Source of the DNA: Mumia sp050632745
GTDB lineage: Bacteria; Actinomycetota; Actinomycetes; Propionibacteriales; Nocardioidaceae
NCBI RefSeq assembly: GCF_050632745.1
Contig: NZ_JBODSD010000002.1
Coordinates: forward strand, 372,001-436,000
DNA: 64,000 nucleotides
Direction of reading: 5' to 3'
Positions 25,862 to 35,579 of this stretch are shown piece by piece. A program made the position numbers and the translations under genes. The notes beneath the pieces are model-generated. The model saw only the letters and a list, made by a program, of their open reading frames with translations, searched no databases and was not told the DNA's origin. The stretch's first letter is position 1. Each line of letters starts with the position of its first letter.

Positions 25862-26553
25862 GAGGTGCCCGTCCGCCGCACCAGCGTCGCGCTGCCACCC
25901 GCAAGTGCCGCGAGCGCCCGTGGCAGGACCTGCCCGTGACCGTCCTCGACCAGCACGACCACGCTGCGCACCGAGGACTCGCCGAACGCCGTGCCGTCGC
26001 CGTGCACGGCGACGACCGTGACGTCGTCCAGCACACGACGCGCCGCCGCATCCCGCGCGTCCACGCCGGGATCGGCGGGAGCGACCCACACGTCGACCCG
26101 GTGGCCGGGCCCCAGGTCGGCGGGGAGGGCGGTGCCCGCCACCTGGAGCGGGACCTCCACGCCGCTCCGCCGGTCGCCTGTCGTGATCGCCGCCGCGGGG
26201 ACGAGCTCACCGGCAGCGAGGTCCCGCGCCCAGGCCGCGTCGGTGACGCGCTGCGCGAGCGCCTCGGCATCGGGCTCGGTGAGGTAGGCGGAGACGACGT
26301 CGCCGTCGAGCCGCACGTCGACCCGCTCGAGATCGCCGACCCGCACCGGCTCGCCCGCCCGGACGTCGGCGGACAGCGCCCACACCTCCGTCGTCCGGGC
26401 GACGCTCGTGACGAGCACACCTCCGAGCAGCATCGACACGGCCACGAGCGCGATGCCCGCCACCGCGCGCGGGTGCGTCCAGCGAGGTCGTTGCAGGCGG
26501 CGCGTGTCGGCGCGCGGTGTCGCCGCGGCTCCTGGCCGCGAGAGCGGGGGCAT
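25858..26553 (-). CDS. SAF domain protein, CpaB/RcpC-like
   Basis: The protein has 231 residues. A cytoplasmic basic start is followed by one membrane helix (AVAGIALVAVSMLLGGVLV, about residues 29-47). A SAF domain follows (VWALSADVRAGEPVRVGDLERVDVRL), as in CpaB/RcpC of Flp pilus systems and in antifreeze-like folds. It overlaps the downstream ATPase gene by GTGA, so the pair probably works together at the membrane. The rest of a Tad system is not visible. The start at 26553 places the helix normally. Confidence 0.8.
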   Translation of the reverse strand: MPPLSRPGAAATPRADTRRLQRPRWTHPRAVAGIALVAVSMLLGGVLVTSVARTTEVWALSADVRAGEPVRVGDLERVDVRLDGDVVSAYLTEPDAEALAQRVTDAAWARDLAAGELVPAAAITTGDRRSGVEVPLQVAGTALPADLGPGHRVDVWVAPADPGVDARDAAARRVLDDVTVVAVHGDGTAFGESSVRSVVVLVEDGHGQVLPRALAALAGGSATLVRRTGTS

Positions 26554-26592
26554 GCGCCCTATTCATGCCGCACCGCCGACGATCCGTCCACC

Positions 26593-26606
26593 CTCTGTCC
26601 ACAGAG
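26593..26606. promoter_or_regulatory. 14-bp palindrome between divergent genes
   Basis: The arms CTCTGT and ACAGAG flank CC. It sits in the 129-bp gap between the SAF and HTH gene starts, with further GTCCAC copies at 26584-26589 and 26632-26639. It may be an operator for one or both genes; no regulator can be assigned. Confidence 0.35.
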
Positions 26607-26682
26607 CGTCCGCCGGATGCTCCGTCCACAGCACATCCGTGCAGGCGCGACCGGACCGGCGCGCGACTGGCAGAATCGAGCC

Positions 26683-26949
26683 ATGCCTCTCGGATCCGAG
26701 TCACCCCGGTTCCTGCGGCTCTCGGACGTGGCCGACGTGCTCAACGTCTCGGAGCGGCAGGTCTACGCGCTGGTCCGCCGCGGTGACCTGCCGGCGATCA
26801 GGGTCGGCGGCCGTGGGGTCTGGAGGGTCGAGGCCGACGCGCTGGAGCGCTTCATCACGGACCAGTACGCCGCCGCCCGCGACCACATCGCCGCGCATCC
26901 GTTCGTCGAGGACGCCGACGCGGACGACGACGTCAGCGCGGACACCTGA
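26683..26949 (+). CDS. Excisionase/BldC-like helix-turn-helix protein
   Basis: The protein has 88 residues. The MerR-like winged helix (FLRLSDVADVLNVSERQVYALVRRGDLPAIRVGGRGVWRVEADALERFI) spans residues 10-58 and ends in an acidic tail. This is the excisionase-type DNA-binding domain also found in the developmental regulator BldC. No integrase or phage genes are near, so a chromosomal regulator is more likely than a true excisionase. The ATG at 26683 opens the compact domain. It overlaps the end of the convergent hypothetical gene by 17 bp. Confidence 0.82.
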   Translation: MPLGSESPRFLRLSDVADVLNVSERQVYALVRRGDLPAIRVGGRGVWRVEADALERFITDQYAAARDHIAAHPFVEDADADDDVSADT

Positions 26950-27442
26950 TCGCGGACACCGCGGCGTACGGCACGAGCTCACCGGCGATCTCGACGTAGT
27001 CGCTGCCTGCCCGAGAGGGCACTCCGCGCACGGTGCTGCCGTCGACGAGGAGCGCCACGACCGCGTCGCGGTCGCGGACGAAGGCCGACCACGCCTGCCG
27101 CCACGTCATCCGTCGCTGCACCTCGCTGCGCGTCGCCCGCGGCACCGCGCTGCCGGCCGTGACGCCGAGCACCTGGTCGACCGCGACGACCCAGTCGGTT
27201 GTCGCGTCGTGGTGCAGGAGCAGCCAGTCCGCCGTGGCGATCGCGAGCTCGCCGCGGACCGCGCCGACGGCCACCACCCGCAGCACCACCTCGCGACCGA
27301 GGCAACGATCCACCCAGGACACGGTCGCCGACCTCTCGACGGCGAGGTCCTCGATCGCACGGTCACGCTCCGTCTGTGACTCGCCGTCGGCCTGCAGGGC
27401 CAGGTCGGCCTCCACGGCGGCGAACCGCTCGTCCCACGTCAT
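26933..27442 (-). CDS. Conserved hypothetical protein
   Basis: The protein has 169 residues and no signal peptide or membrane helix. It starts MTWDERFAAVEADLALQADGE, with an acidic helical N-terminus followed by beta-rich segments (VVLRVVAVGAVRGELAIATADWLLL, VVALLVDGSTVRGVPSRAGSDYVEIAG). The later strands recall PRC-barrel or LSm-like small barrels. I recognise no named family and assign no function. It is convergent with the HTH gene and divergent from the LysM gene. Confidence 0.7.
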   Translation of the reverse strand: MTWDERFAAVEADLALQADGESQTERDRAIEDLAVERSATVSWVDRCLGREVVLRVVAVGAVRGELAIATADWLLLHHDATTDWVVAVDQVLGVTAGSAVPRATRSEVQRRMTWRQAWSAFVRDRDAVVALLVDGSTVRGVPSRAGSDYVEIAGELVPYAAVSAIRCPR

Positions 27443-27504
27443 GCGGGCACTCTAGCGAGCGAGCGAATCTGTGGACGAAAGGTTGACTCCGTTATCTGGC
27501 GTAC

Positions 27505-27524
27505 GCAAACGTAAGCAAACGTCA
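27505..27524 (+). promoter_or_regulatory. Direct repeat GCAAACGT upstream of the LysM gene
   Basis: GCAAACGT occurs twice with a 10-bp period, one helical turn. Tandem direct repeats of this sort are how BldC-like proteins can bind DNA, and a BldC-like gene lies 0.6 kb away. A TTGACT at 27483-27488 is a possible -35, but no good -10 follows. Confidence 0.35.
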
Positions 27525-27541
27525 TGAACGGAAGGGAACTG

Positions 27542-28360
27542 ATGGACGCACGTCGCCGCACCGGCCTGGTCGCGCTGCTGCCGCTCGCCGTGCTCGTGCT
27601 CCTCGTCCGCCGCGTGCCGGAGGCCTGCACGAGCCTCACCTCGTCCACCGGGCCGTACCCGCCTCGCCTCGAGACCCTGCTCGGCGACGTCGCGGTGCTG
27701 GCGGCCGTCGCGGCGACGGCCTGGCTCACGCTGCTGAGCGCCGTGGCTCTCGCCTTCCGGGCGGCCCGTACGCCGGTCCCCGCGTGGGTCGTGTCCGCGG
27801 CTCCCCGGTCGTGGCGACCGGTGGTCGCGGCGCTCGCGGGCGCGGCAGTGCTCGTCGCGACCCCGGCCGCGGCGACGACGGGCGGGTCGGCCTCCCCTGG
27901 CTCGACCGGCGCGTCATCAGCCTCGGCCGCCGGCGTCCGGCCCCCGTCGTCGGTGCTGGAGGGACTTCCGCTCCCCGACCGGCCCGCGCGGTTCGTCGTA
28001 GCCGACCCGCTCCAGGGGCGCGGCGCGCCTGCCACCCCCCGCGCGGCCATGCCGCCGGACGCTCCCGCTCCCCGCGCAGTCCGGGTGGTCGCCGCACCCC
28101 GTGCCGAGCGATCCGTCCATCGGGTGCAACCGGGAGAGACGTTGTGGACCATCGCCGCCGACGAGCTCCGTGCGAGCGGCCGCACGGCGGACGCGACACG
28201 TGTCGACCGCTCGTGGCGTCGCTGGTACGCCGCGAACCGCGCCGTCATCGGCGACGACCCCGACGCCCTCCGCGCCGGCCTCCTGCTCCGCCGACCAGGC
28301 ACCGCCTCGACGACCGACACTCCCGCGCTCAACCGACCCGACGAAGGAGATCCTCGATGA
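27542..28360 (+). CDS. LysM domain membrane protein
   Basis: The protein has about 272 residues. Two or three hydrophobic stretches occupy residues 5-100 (LVALLPLAVLVLL, TLLGDVAVLAAVAATAWLTLL, WRPVVAALAGAAVLVA). A Pro/Ala-rich linker and a C-terminal LysM motif (HRVQPGETLWTIAADEL, RWYAANRAVIGDDPDALRAGLLL) follow. It likely binds peptidoglycan from a membrane anchor. I start at the ATG at 27542, which has GGAAGGG 5 bases upstream; the ATG at 27524 has no ribosome site. Its stop overlaps the Rv3235-like start (ATGA). Confidence 0.85.
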   Translation: MDARRRTGLVALLPLAVLVLLVRRVPEACTSLTSSTGPYPPRLETLLGDVAVLAAVAATAWLTLLSAVALAFRAARTPVPAWVVSAAPRSWRPVVAALAGAAVLVATPAAATTGGSASPGSTGASSASAAGVRPPSSVLEGLPLPDRPARFVVADPLQGRGAPATPRAAMPPDAPAPRAVRVVAAPRAERSVHRVQPGETLWTIAADELRASGRTADATRVDRSWRRWYAANRAVIGDDPDALRAGLLLRRPGTASTTDTPALNRPDEGDPR

Positions 28361-28890
28361 CCGCTCCCGCCTCCGGAGCCGACCTGTACGCGCTCGACCG
28401 CGCCGGTCGCAAGCCCCCAGCCCGAGCCGTCCAGTGGTCGCTGCCGCTGGTCGAGGGGTCGCTCGCCCTGGCGACGGCTCCCCTGGCCGACCCCCATGCC
28501 GCTGCCATCGCGGAGCGACCGCGCCTGAGCCTCGTGCCGCCACCGGAGCGCGAGCTCGAGCAGCGCGCTGGAAGGTTCGTCCAGGCGGTGCTGGAGGTGA
28601 CGGCGGGGACGCGACCGTTGCAGCAGCTCGTGCGGGTCGTCCGTCCTGACGTGTACGAGGAGATGCAGCACCGCCTCGCCGTCCTCGCGCGCGCGTCGAC
28701 CCGCGCCCCTCGGGTCCCGGCTGCCGGCCGCGTCGCGAGCATCCGCGTCTACCGACCACGCGAGGACGCCGCCGAGGTCACCGCGCGCGTCGTCCGCGAC
28801 GGACTGTCACGGGCGATCGCCGCACGGCTCGAGCTCGACACGGACCGCCGTGACCCGACGTGGGTCTGCGTGGCCCTCTGCTGGGTGTGA
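28357..28890 (+). CDS. Rv3235 family protein
   Basis: The protein has 177 residues. The C-terminal half (RAGRFVQAVLEVTAGTRPLQQLVRVVRPDVYEEM) is the core of the Rv3235 family, a small actinobacterial group next to secA1. The fold may be helical with a beta tail (RVYRPREDAAEVTARVVRDG). There is no signal peptide. The function is unknown; coupling to the LysM gene and the position beside secA suggest an envelope or secretion accessory role. Its last codons and stop form the start of the first 91-bp tandem repeat. Confidence 0.82.
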   Translation: MTAPASGADLYALDRAGRKPPARAVQWSLPLVEGSLALATAPLADPHAAAIAERPRLSLVPPPERELEQRAGRFVQAVLEVTAGTRPLQQLVRVVRPDVYEEMQHRLAVLARASTRAPRVPAAGRVASIRVYRPREDAAEVTARVVRDGLSRAIAARLELDTDRRDPTWVCVALCWV

Positions 28891-29072
28891 GGAGTGAGGC
28901 GGAGGTGGTCGGCGAGGAACGAGCCGCCCGCCGCAGCCGAGCCCCGCAGCACCCAGCACAAGACGGCACTGCTGGGTGTGAGGAGTGAGGCGGAGGTGGT
29001 CGGCGAGGAACGAGCCGCCCGCCGCAGCCGAGCCCCGCAGCACCCAGCACAAGACGGCACTGCTGGGTGTGA
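28878..29072. repeat. 91-bp exact tandem repeat (two copies plus a 13-bp third start)
   Basis: Copy 1 (28878-28968) and copy 2 (28969-29059) read identically, and a third copy breaks off after 13 bases. Copy 1 begins in the final codons of the Rv3235-like gene, so the stop codon itself is repeated. Across each junction CACCCAGCA pairs with TGCTGGGTG over an 11-base loop (28950-28978, 29041-29069). The duplication therefore gives two terminator-like hairpins. No coding sense is apparent in the region to 29154. Confidence 0.9.
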
Positions 29073-29083
29073 CGCGTGAATGC

Positions 29084-29132
29084 GAAGGACCCGACATCGC
29101 GACCGGTTGGCGGCCGGGATGTCGGGTCCTTC
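29084..29132. terminator. Bidirectional terminator between Rv3235-like gene and secA
   Basis: A perfect 15-bp stem (29084-29098 with 29118-29132) encloses a 19-base loop. It serves the convergent secA gene, which stops at 29155, and the Rv3235 unit. A 12-bp palindrome, CGTCGTACGACG, follows directly (29132-29143). Confidence 0.75.
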
Positions 29133-29154
29133 GTCGTACGACGGGCGCCGCGCG

Positions 29155-31881
<2,727 letters not shown>

Positions 31882-31966
31882 GGAATCGCACTCCTGAGAA
31901 CTTGCTCGCCGAGCCGTCGCCGGGGGCCCTCGAGCAGGGCGGCCGTCCGACGGCAGAACCTCGACC

Positions 31967-31996
31967 ATCCTAGGCGACCCGGGGTTGCAACCGTAA
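31967..31996 (-). promoter_or_regulatory. Candidate secA promoter
   Basis: On the minus strand TTACGG (31991-31996) and TAGGAT (31967-31972) are 18 bp apart, in the 133-bp gap upstream of secA. This leaves a leader of about 80 bases. Confidence 0.4.
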
Positions 31997-32014
31997 CCGC
32001 ATCGGAGATCACGG

Positions 32015-33259
32015 TCACACGGCAGCCGGCGCGGTCCCTCCGCCACCGGGCAGGACGTCGTCGACCACGCCCGCCAGGGCGTCCGCGAGATCCCCTCGCG
32101 GCTCGACCTCGACCGCGTCCAGGTCGAGCCACCCGGCCGCGGACCACAGCTGCTCGGCCAGCGCCACGGCGACCCGGTCCACCGCCACGCCCGGCTCCGC
32201 CCAGGCCGCCCGGACCAGCAGCCGCCGCGTCGCACGGTCGGCCTTGAGATCGACCCGCGCCACGATCGCGTCGTCGAGGAGGAACGGCAGGACGTAGTAG
32301 CCGTGCACCCGCTTGTGGGCGGGCACGTAGATCTCGATGCGGTAGCGGAAGCCGAACAGGTCCTCCGTCCGCGCGCGCTCCCACACCAGCGGGTCGAACG
32401 GGCTCAGCAGCGCCGCCGTCCGCACCCTGCGGGGCGTGGTGGCGGCGGTGTGCCGGTACGCCGGGCGCCGCCAGCCCTGGACCTGCACGGGCTCCAGGGT
32501 GCCCTCCTCGACGAGCTCGCGGACCGCCGTACGGGTCGCCGCGACGCTCATCCGGTAGTAGTCGCGCAGGCTCGCCTCGCTCGCGACGCCCGACGAGAGG
32601 GCGGCCCGCCGGACGAGCTCGCGCGCGGCGTCGGCCGGGTCGGGCTCCGGGACGTCCAGGACCGCCTTCGGGAGCACGCGCTCCGGCAGGTCGTACACCC
32701 GCTCGAACGCCCCGTTGCGCCGCGCCACCGCGAGCTCGCCGGCGAGGAAGAGGTATTCGAGGGCGAACTTGGTCTCCGACCAGTTCCAGCCCCAGTTGTC
32801 GCGGGACCGGTCGGTCGCGGGATCGAGGTCGCGTGCGGTCACCGCGCCCCGGGCGGCCACCTCGTGCAGCAGGTCGTCGGCGATCGCCGGACGTCCCTTG
32901 CGGCCACCCCAGGCGTGACCGCTGTCGCGGTAGTGCCGCATCCGGTGCTGCATCGTCGGCCACAGCTCGACGGGCATGTACGCGGCGACGTGCGCCCAGT
33001 ACTCCACGAGGCGGCGCGGCCGCTTCTCCGCGGCGCGGTGCAGCAGCGCGGTGTCGTACGGGCCCAGCCGGCTGAACAGCGGCAGGTAGTGGGCGCGCTG
33101 CAGCACGTTGACCGAGTCGATCTGCAGCACCCCGGTGCGGGTGAGCGCGCGGTCGAGGGTGCGCAGCGTGACCCGGCTGTGGGGGCGGTCGGTGAACCCC
33201 TGGGCGGCGAGGACCGTACGACGCGCGGCTGCCGCCGACATCTCCTGAGGGCGGCTCAC
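32015..33259 (-). CDS. YcaQ/AlkX-type DNA glycosylase (winged-helix family)
   Basis: The protein has 414 residues of the HTH_42 family, which includes the interstrand crosslink glycosylases YcaQ/AlkX and AlkZ. The catalytic Q-x-D motif is seen in VLQIDSVNVLQRAHYLPLFSRLG (residues 46-48, QID); the QxD form marks the AlkX subfamily rather than the QxQ AlkZ. It would unhook alkylated bases or crosslinks. The GTG start at 33259 overlaps the stop of the response regulator gene (GTGA). An ATG at 33241 is less likely, because AGGAG abuts it. Confidence 0.88.
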   Translation of the reverse strand: MSRPQEMSAAAARRTVLAAQGFTDRPHSRVTLRTLDRALTRTGVLQIDSVNVLQRAHYLPLFSRLGPYDTALLHRAAEKRPRRLVEYWAHVAAYMPVELWPTMQHRMRHYRDSGHAWGGRKGRPAIADDLLHEVAARGAVTARDLDPATDRSRDNWGWNWSETKFALEYLFLAGELAVARRNGAFERVYDLPERVLPKAVLDVPEPDPADAARELVRRAALSSGVASEASLRDYYRMSVAATRTAVRELVEEGTLEPVQVQGWRRPAYRHTAATTPRRVRTAALLSPFDPLVWERARTEDLFGFRYRIEIYVPAHKRVHGYYVLPFLLDDAIVARVDLKADRATRRLLVRAAWAEPGVAVDRVAVALAEQLWSAAGWLDLDAVEVEPRGDLADALAGVVDDVLPGGGGTAPAAV

Positions 33260-33930
33260 GGCAGGTCGAGCAGCCGTTCCCGGACGGCGTACGTCGCCGC
33301 CTCCACGCGCGACCGGAGCTGGAGCTTCTCCAGGATGTTGCGGACGTGGTTCTTGACGGTGTTCTCGCTGATGAACAGGGCGCGTGCGATCTCGCGGTTG
33401 TTGTGGCCCAGCGCGACCAGCCGCAGCACCTCGAGCTCGCGCTCGCTGAGCTTGGTGCCGCGCGGCTCCGGCTCTCCGCGGGTGGCGAGCTGGCGGAACT
33501 CCTCGAGCAGCCGGGTCGCGACCTGCGGGCTGATCAGCGACTGGCCCGAGGCCACCCTGCGGACGGCGTCGCTGACCTGGTCGACGGAGGAGTCCTTGAG
33601 CAGGTAGCCGGCCGCCCCGTTGCGGATCGAGTCGAGCAGGTCGCTCTCCTCGTCGCTGGCGGTCAGCATCACGATGCGGGCCGACGGCGCCGCCTCCTTG
33701 ATGGCCCCGGCTGCCTCGGGACCGTTCATCCCGGGCATCCGGACGTCGAGCAAGACCACGTCCGGCGGGCTGGCCGTCGCCTTGGCGACCGCGGACAACC
33801 CGTCCTCCGCCTCCTCGATCTCCAGGCCCGGGTCGGCCTCGAGGACCATGCGGAGTCCGCGCCGGAACAGCTCTTGGTCATCGACCAGGAGGACCCGGAT
33901 CGTCTCGGCATGATCGGCTGCGGAGGTCAT
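33256..33930 (-). CDS. LuxR-type two-component response regulator (no kinase nearby)
   Basis: The protein has 224 residues. It has a NarL-type receiver domain with the acidic pair VDDQE near residues 17-20 and phospho-acceptor Asp62 (VVLLDVRMPGMNG). The conserved Ser/Thr (LTAS) and Lys (LLKD) follow. A C-terminal LuxR HTH (LSERELEVLRLVALGHNNREIARALFISENTVKNHV) completes it. No histidine kinase gene lies next to it; the partner must be encoded elsewhere. It is coupled to the YcaQ gene and follows hpf by 26 bp. Its target genes are unknown. Confidence 0.93.
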   Translation of the reverse strand: MTSAADHAETIRVLLVDDQELFRRGLRMVLEADPGLEIEEAEDGLSAVAKATASPPDVVLLDVRMPGMNGPEAAGAIKEAAPSARIVMLTASDEESDLLDSIRNGAAGYLLKDSSVDQVSDAVRRVASGQSLISPQVATRLLEEFRQLATRGEPEPRGTKLSERELEVLRLVALGHNNREIARALFISENTVKNHVRNILEKLQLRSRVEAATYAVRERLLDLP

Positions 33931-33956
33931 CGCAGCCGATCATGCCATGAGCCGGG

Positions 33957-34613
33957 TCAGCCCACCGCTGCGTCCAGGCCGTCGACAGCGCCGGCCTGGT
34001 CGATGTGGATCACGCCGTAGTCGTAGCCGTGGCGGCGGTAGACGACGCTCGGGTGGCCCGAGTCCTTCTCCACGAAGAGGTAGAAGTCGTGCCCGACCAT
34101 CTCCATCTCGTACAGCGCCTGGTCGAGCGTCATCGGGCTCGCCGTGTGCGTCTTCTCGCGGACCACCAGAGGGCCTTCGCCCCGGACCTCGACAGGACCC
34201 GCGTAGTGGACGGCGTCGATCGGCTCGTCCTCCTCGCTCGGTGTGCCGTCGCCGTTGGCGGTCGAGGCGAACTCCGCCACCGACATCGGCGTACGGCTGC
34301 CGCGGTGGACCCGCTTGCGGTCCTGGACCTTCCTCACCTGCGCCTCGAGCTTGTCGACCGCCTTGTCGAGGGCCGCCAGGGGATCGTCGGAGCAGGCTTC
34401 CGCGCGTACGACGGGCCCGCGTCCTCGGAGGGTGATCTCGACACGCTCGCAGCGTCCGCTCTGGCGGGGGTTGTACTCCTTGGTCAGCTCTACCTCGACG
34501 CGTTGGATCTTCTTCCGCTGGTCGTACTTCTCTATGCGGTGCGTCTTCTCGTCCACGTAGTCACGGAAACGCTGGCTGATCTCGCAGTTTCGGCCCTTGA
34601 CGACAACTTCCAC
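33957..34613 (-). CDS. hpf: Ribosome hibernation promoting factor, long form
   Basis: The protein has 218 residues. The N-terminal RaiA/YfiA domain (EVVVKGRNCEISQRFRDYVDEK, with VEVELTKEYNP and VRAEACSDDPLAALDKAVDKLEAQ) binds the 30S decoding site. The C-terminal domain (SPMTLDQALYEMEMVGHDFYLFVEKDSG and VYRRHGYDYGVIHI) dimerises ribosomes into 100S particles. The GTG start at 34613 is set by AGGAGG 4 bases upstream. The gene order secA-...-hpf-comF matches mycobacteria, with the YcaQ and regulator genes inserted. The 34614-34741 gap should hold its promoter, but I cannot name the boxes with confidence. Confidence 0.95.
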   Translation of the reverse strand: MEVVVKGRNCEISQRFRDYVDEKTHRIEKYDQRKKIQRVEVELTKEYNPRQSGRCERVEITLRGRGPVVRAEACSDDPLAALDKAVDKLEAQVRKVQDRKRVHRGSRTPMSVAEFASTANGDGTPSEEDEPIDAVHYAGPVEVRGEGPLVVREKTHTASPMTLDQALYEMEMVGHDFYLFVEKDSGHPSVVYRRHGYDYGVIHIDQAGAVDGLDAAVG

Positions 34614-34741
34614 GAGGCCTCCTCGGGTGAGCGACGGCCACCGCTGACCGGTGACCGAGGCGCGGCGGGTGACGTTCACATGTCTCGACCGTAGACCGGT
34701 CCGTGACATTTCTCCACAGGAGCGACAGAACCGGTCGCGAC

Positions 34742-35455
34742 TCACACCGGAGACCCCCGAGATGACGGTCGACGACGCCGGGTGGCCGCGATCGTCGCGA
34801 CGGCGAGGGGTCGTGACCCGGCCGCCGACAGGGCCCGAACCGCCTCCGCAGCGCTCGCACCGGTCGTCAGGACGTCGTCGGTGACGACCACGCTCACGCG
34901 TCCCGGAAGCCGCCGCGCACGGTACGCGCCGGCGAGGTTGGCGGCGCGCTCCGCCGCGCCGAGCCCGGCCTGGTCGGCGACCCGCCCGACGCTCAGGACC
35001 GGCGTTGCCCGGGCACGGAGGCCTTGGCGCCGCAGGGCTGCCGCCGTCGCGCGCGCCAGCTGGGCCCCGGCGTCGAAGCCCCGTGCCCGCACCGCCCGGC
35101 GCCGTGACGGGACGGGGACGAGCACGACAGGCTCCCCGTCACCTCGTGCGGCGGCGAGGGCGACGCGCACCGCGCCGGCCAGGAGCAGGCCCAGCGGCCC
35201 CGCGAGGGCCGTGCGCGGCTCCTCCTTGTAGGCGTGCAGCACGTCCACGACCACACCGTCGTACGACGTCAGCGACACCGGCACCACGAGGGAGGGCACG
35301 AGGAGACCCTCCGGCACGGGATCGGGAGCGCGGACCGCGGGGCGGGCTCCGACGACACGACGGCAGGCGGCGCAGAGCACCTGACCCGGCGCCTGGCAGC
35401 CCGCGCACCGCACACCGAGCACCAGGTCGCCGGCCGCCGTCAGAAGATCCCGCAC
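34742..35455 (-). CDS. comF: ComF family phosphoribosyltransferase-like protein
   Basis: The protein has 237 residues. The N-terminus has the CAGCQAPGQVLCAACR pair of CxxC motifs, which likely binds zinc. The C-terminal half is a type I phosphoribosyltransferase fold with the PRPP motif VVVTDDVLTTGASAAEA. Other family segments are LVPVPSRRRAVRARGFDAGAQLA and RVADQAGLGAAERAANLAGAY. In naturally competent bacteria ComF helps DNA uptake; here the role is unknown, and no other com genes are seen. The start is a GTG at 35455. Confidence 0.88.
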   Translation of the reverse strand: MRDLLTAAGDLVLGVRCAGCQAPGQVLCAACRRVVGARPAVRAPDPVPEGLLVPSLVVPVSLTSYDGVVVDVLHAYKEEPRTALAGPLGLLLAGAVRVALAAARGDGEPVVLVPVPSRRRAVRARGFDAGAQLARATAAALRRQGLRARATPVLSVGRVADQAGLGAAERAANLAGAYRARRLPGRVSVVVTDDVLTTGASAAEAVRALSAAGSRPLAVATIAATRRRRPSSRGSPV

Positions 35456-35478
35456 GCCCTCAGGGTGGAGCTTCGCGA

Positions 35479-35577
35479 GACGCTCTGCCCCGGCCGACGC
35501 TCCCCTGGGGACGGCGCTCCCCTGGGGACGACCTGCCTGGGGAGACGCTGCCCGGGGCGAGAGCGCCCTGCGGAGAG
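35479..35577. repeat. Degenerate 17-bp tandem array between comF and lpqB
   Basis: Six units of about 17 bp occur (35479, 35496, 35513, 35530, 35544, 35561). The two best are GACGCTCCCCTGGGGAC and GGCGCTCCCCTGGGGAC. Each unit centres on a CCCC/GGGG inverted repeat, and the fourth is 14 bp. The array fills the gap between the lpqB stop and the comF start. It could form a set of small hairpins or a binding array that separates the genes. Confidence 0.8.
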
Positions 35578-35579
35578 GC

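Noticed and set aside
26683..26949. Phage or integrative element marked by the excisionase-type gene
   Set aside because: There is no integrase, att repeat, tRNA or base-composition change around it; such HTH domains are common in chromosomal regulators.
26584..27478. Cluster of DnaA boxes (GTCCACA-like sequences)
   Set aside because: The copies differ from TTGTCCACA at one or two positions, are few, and no dnaA, dnaN or AT-rich unwinding region is present.
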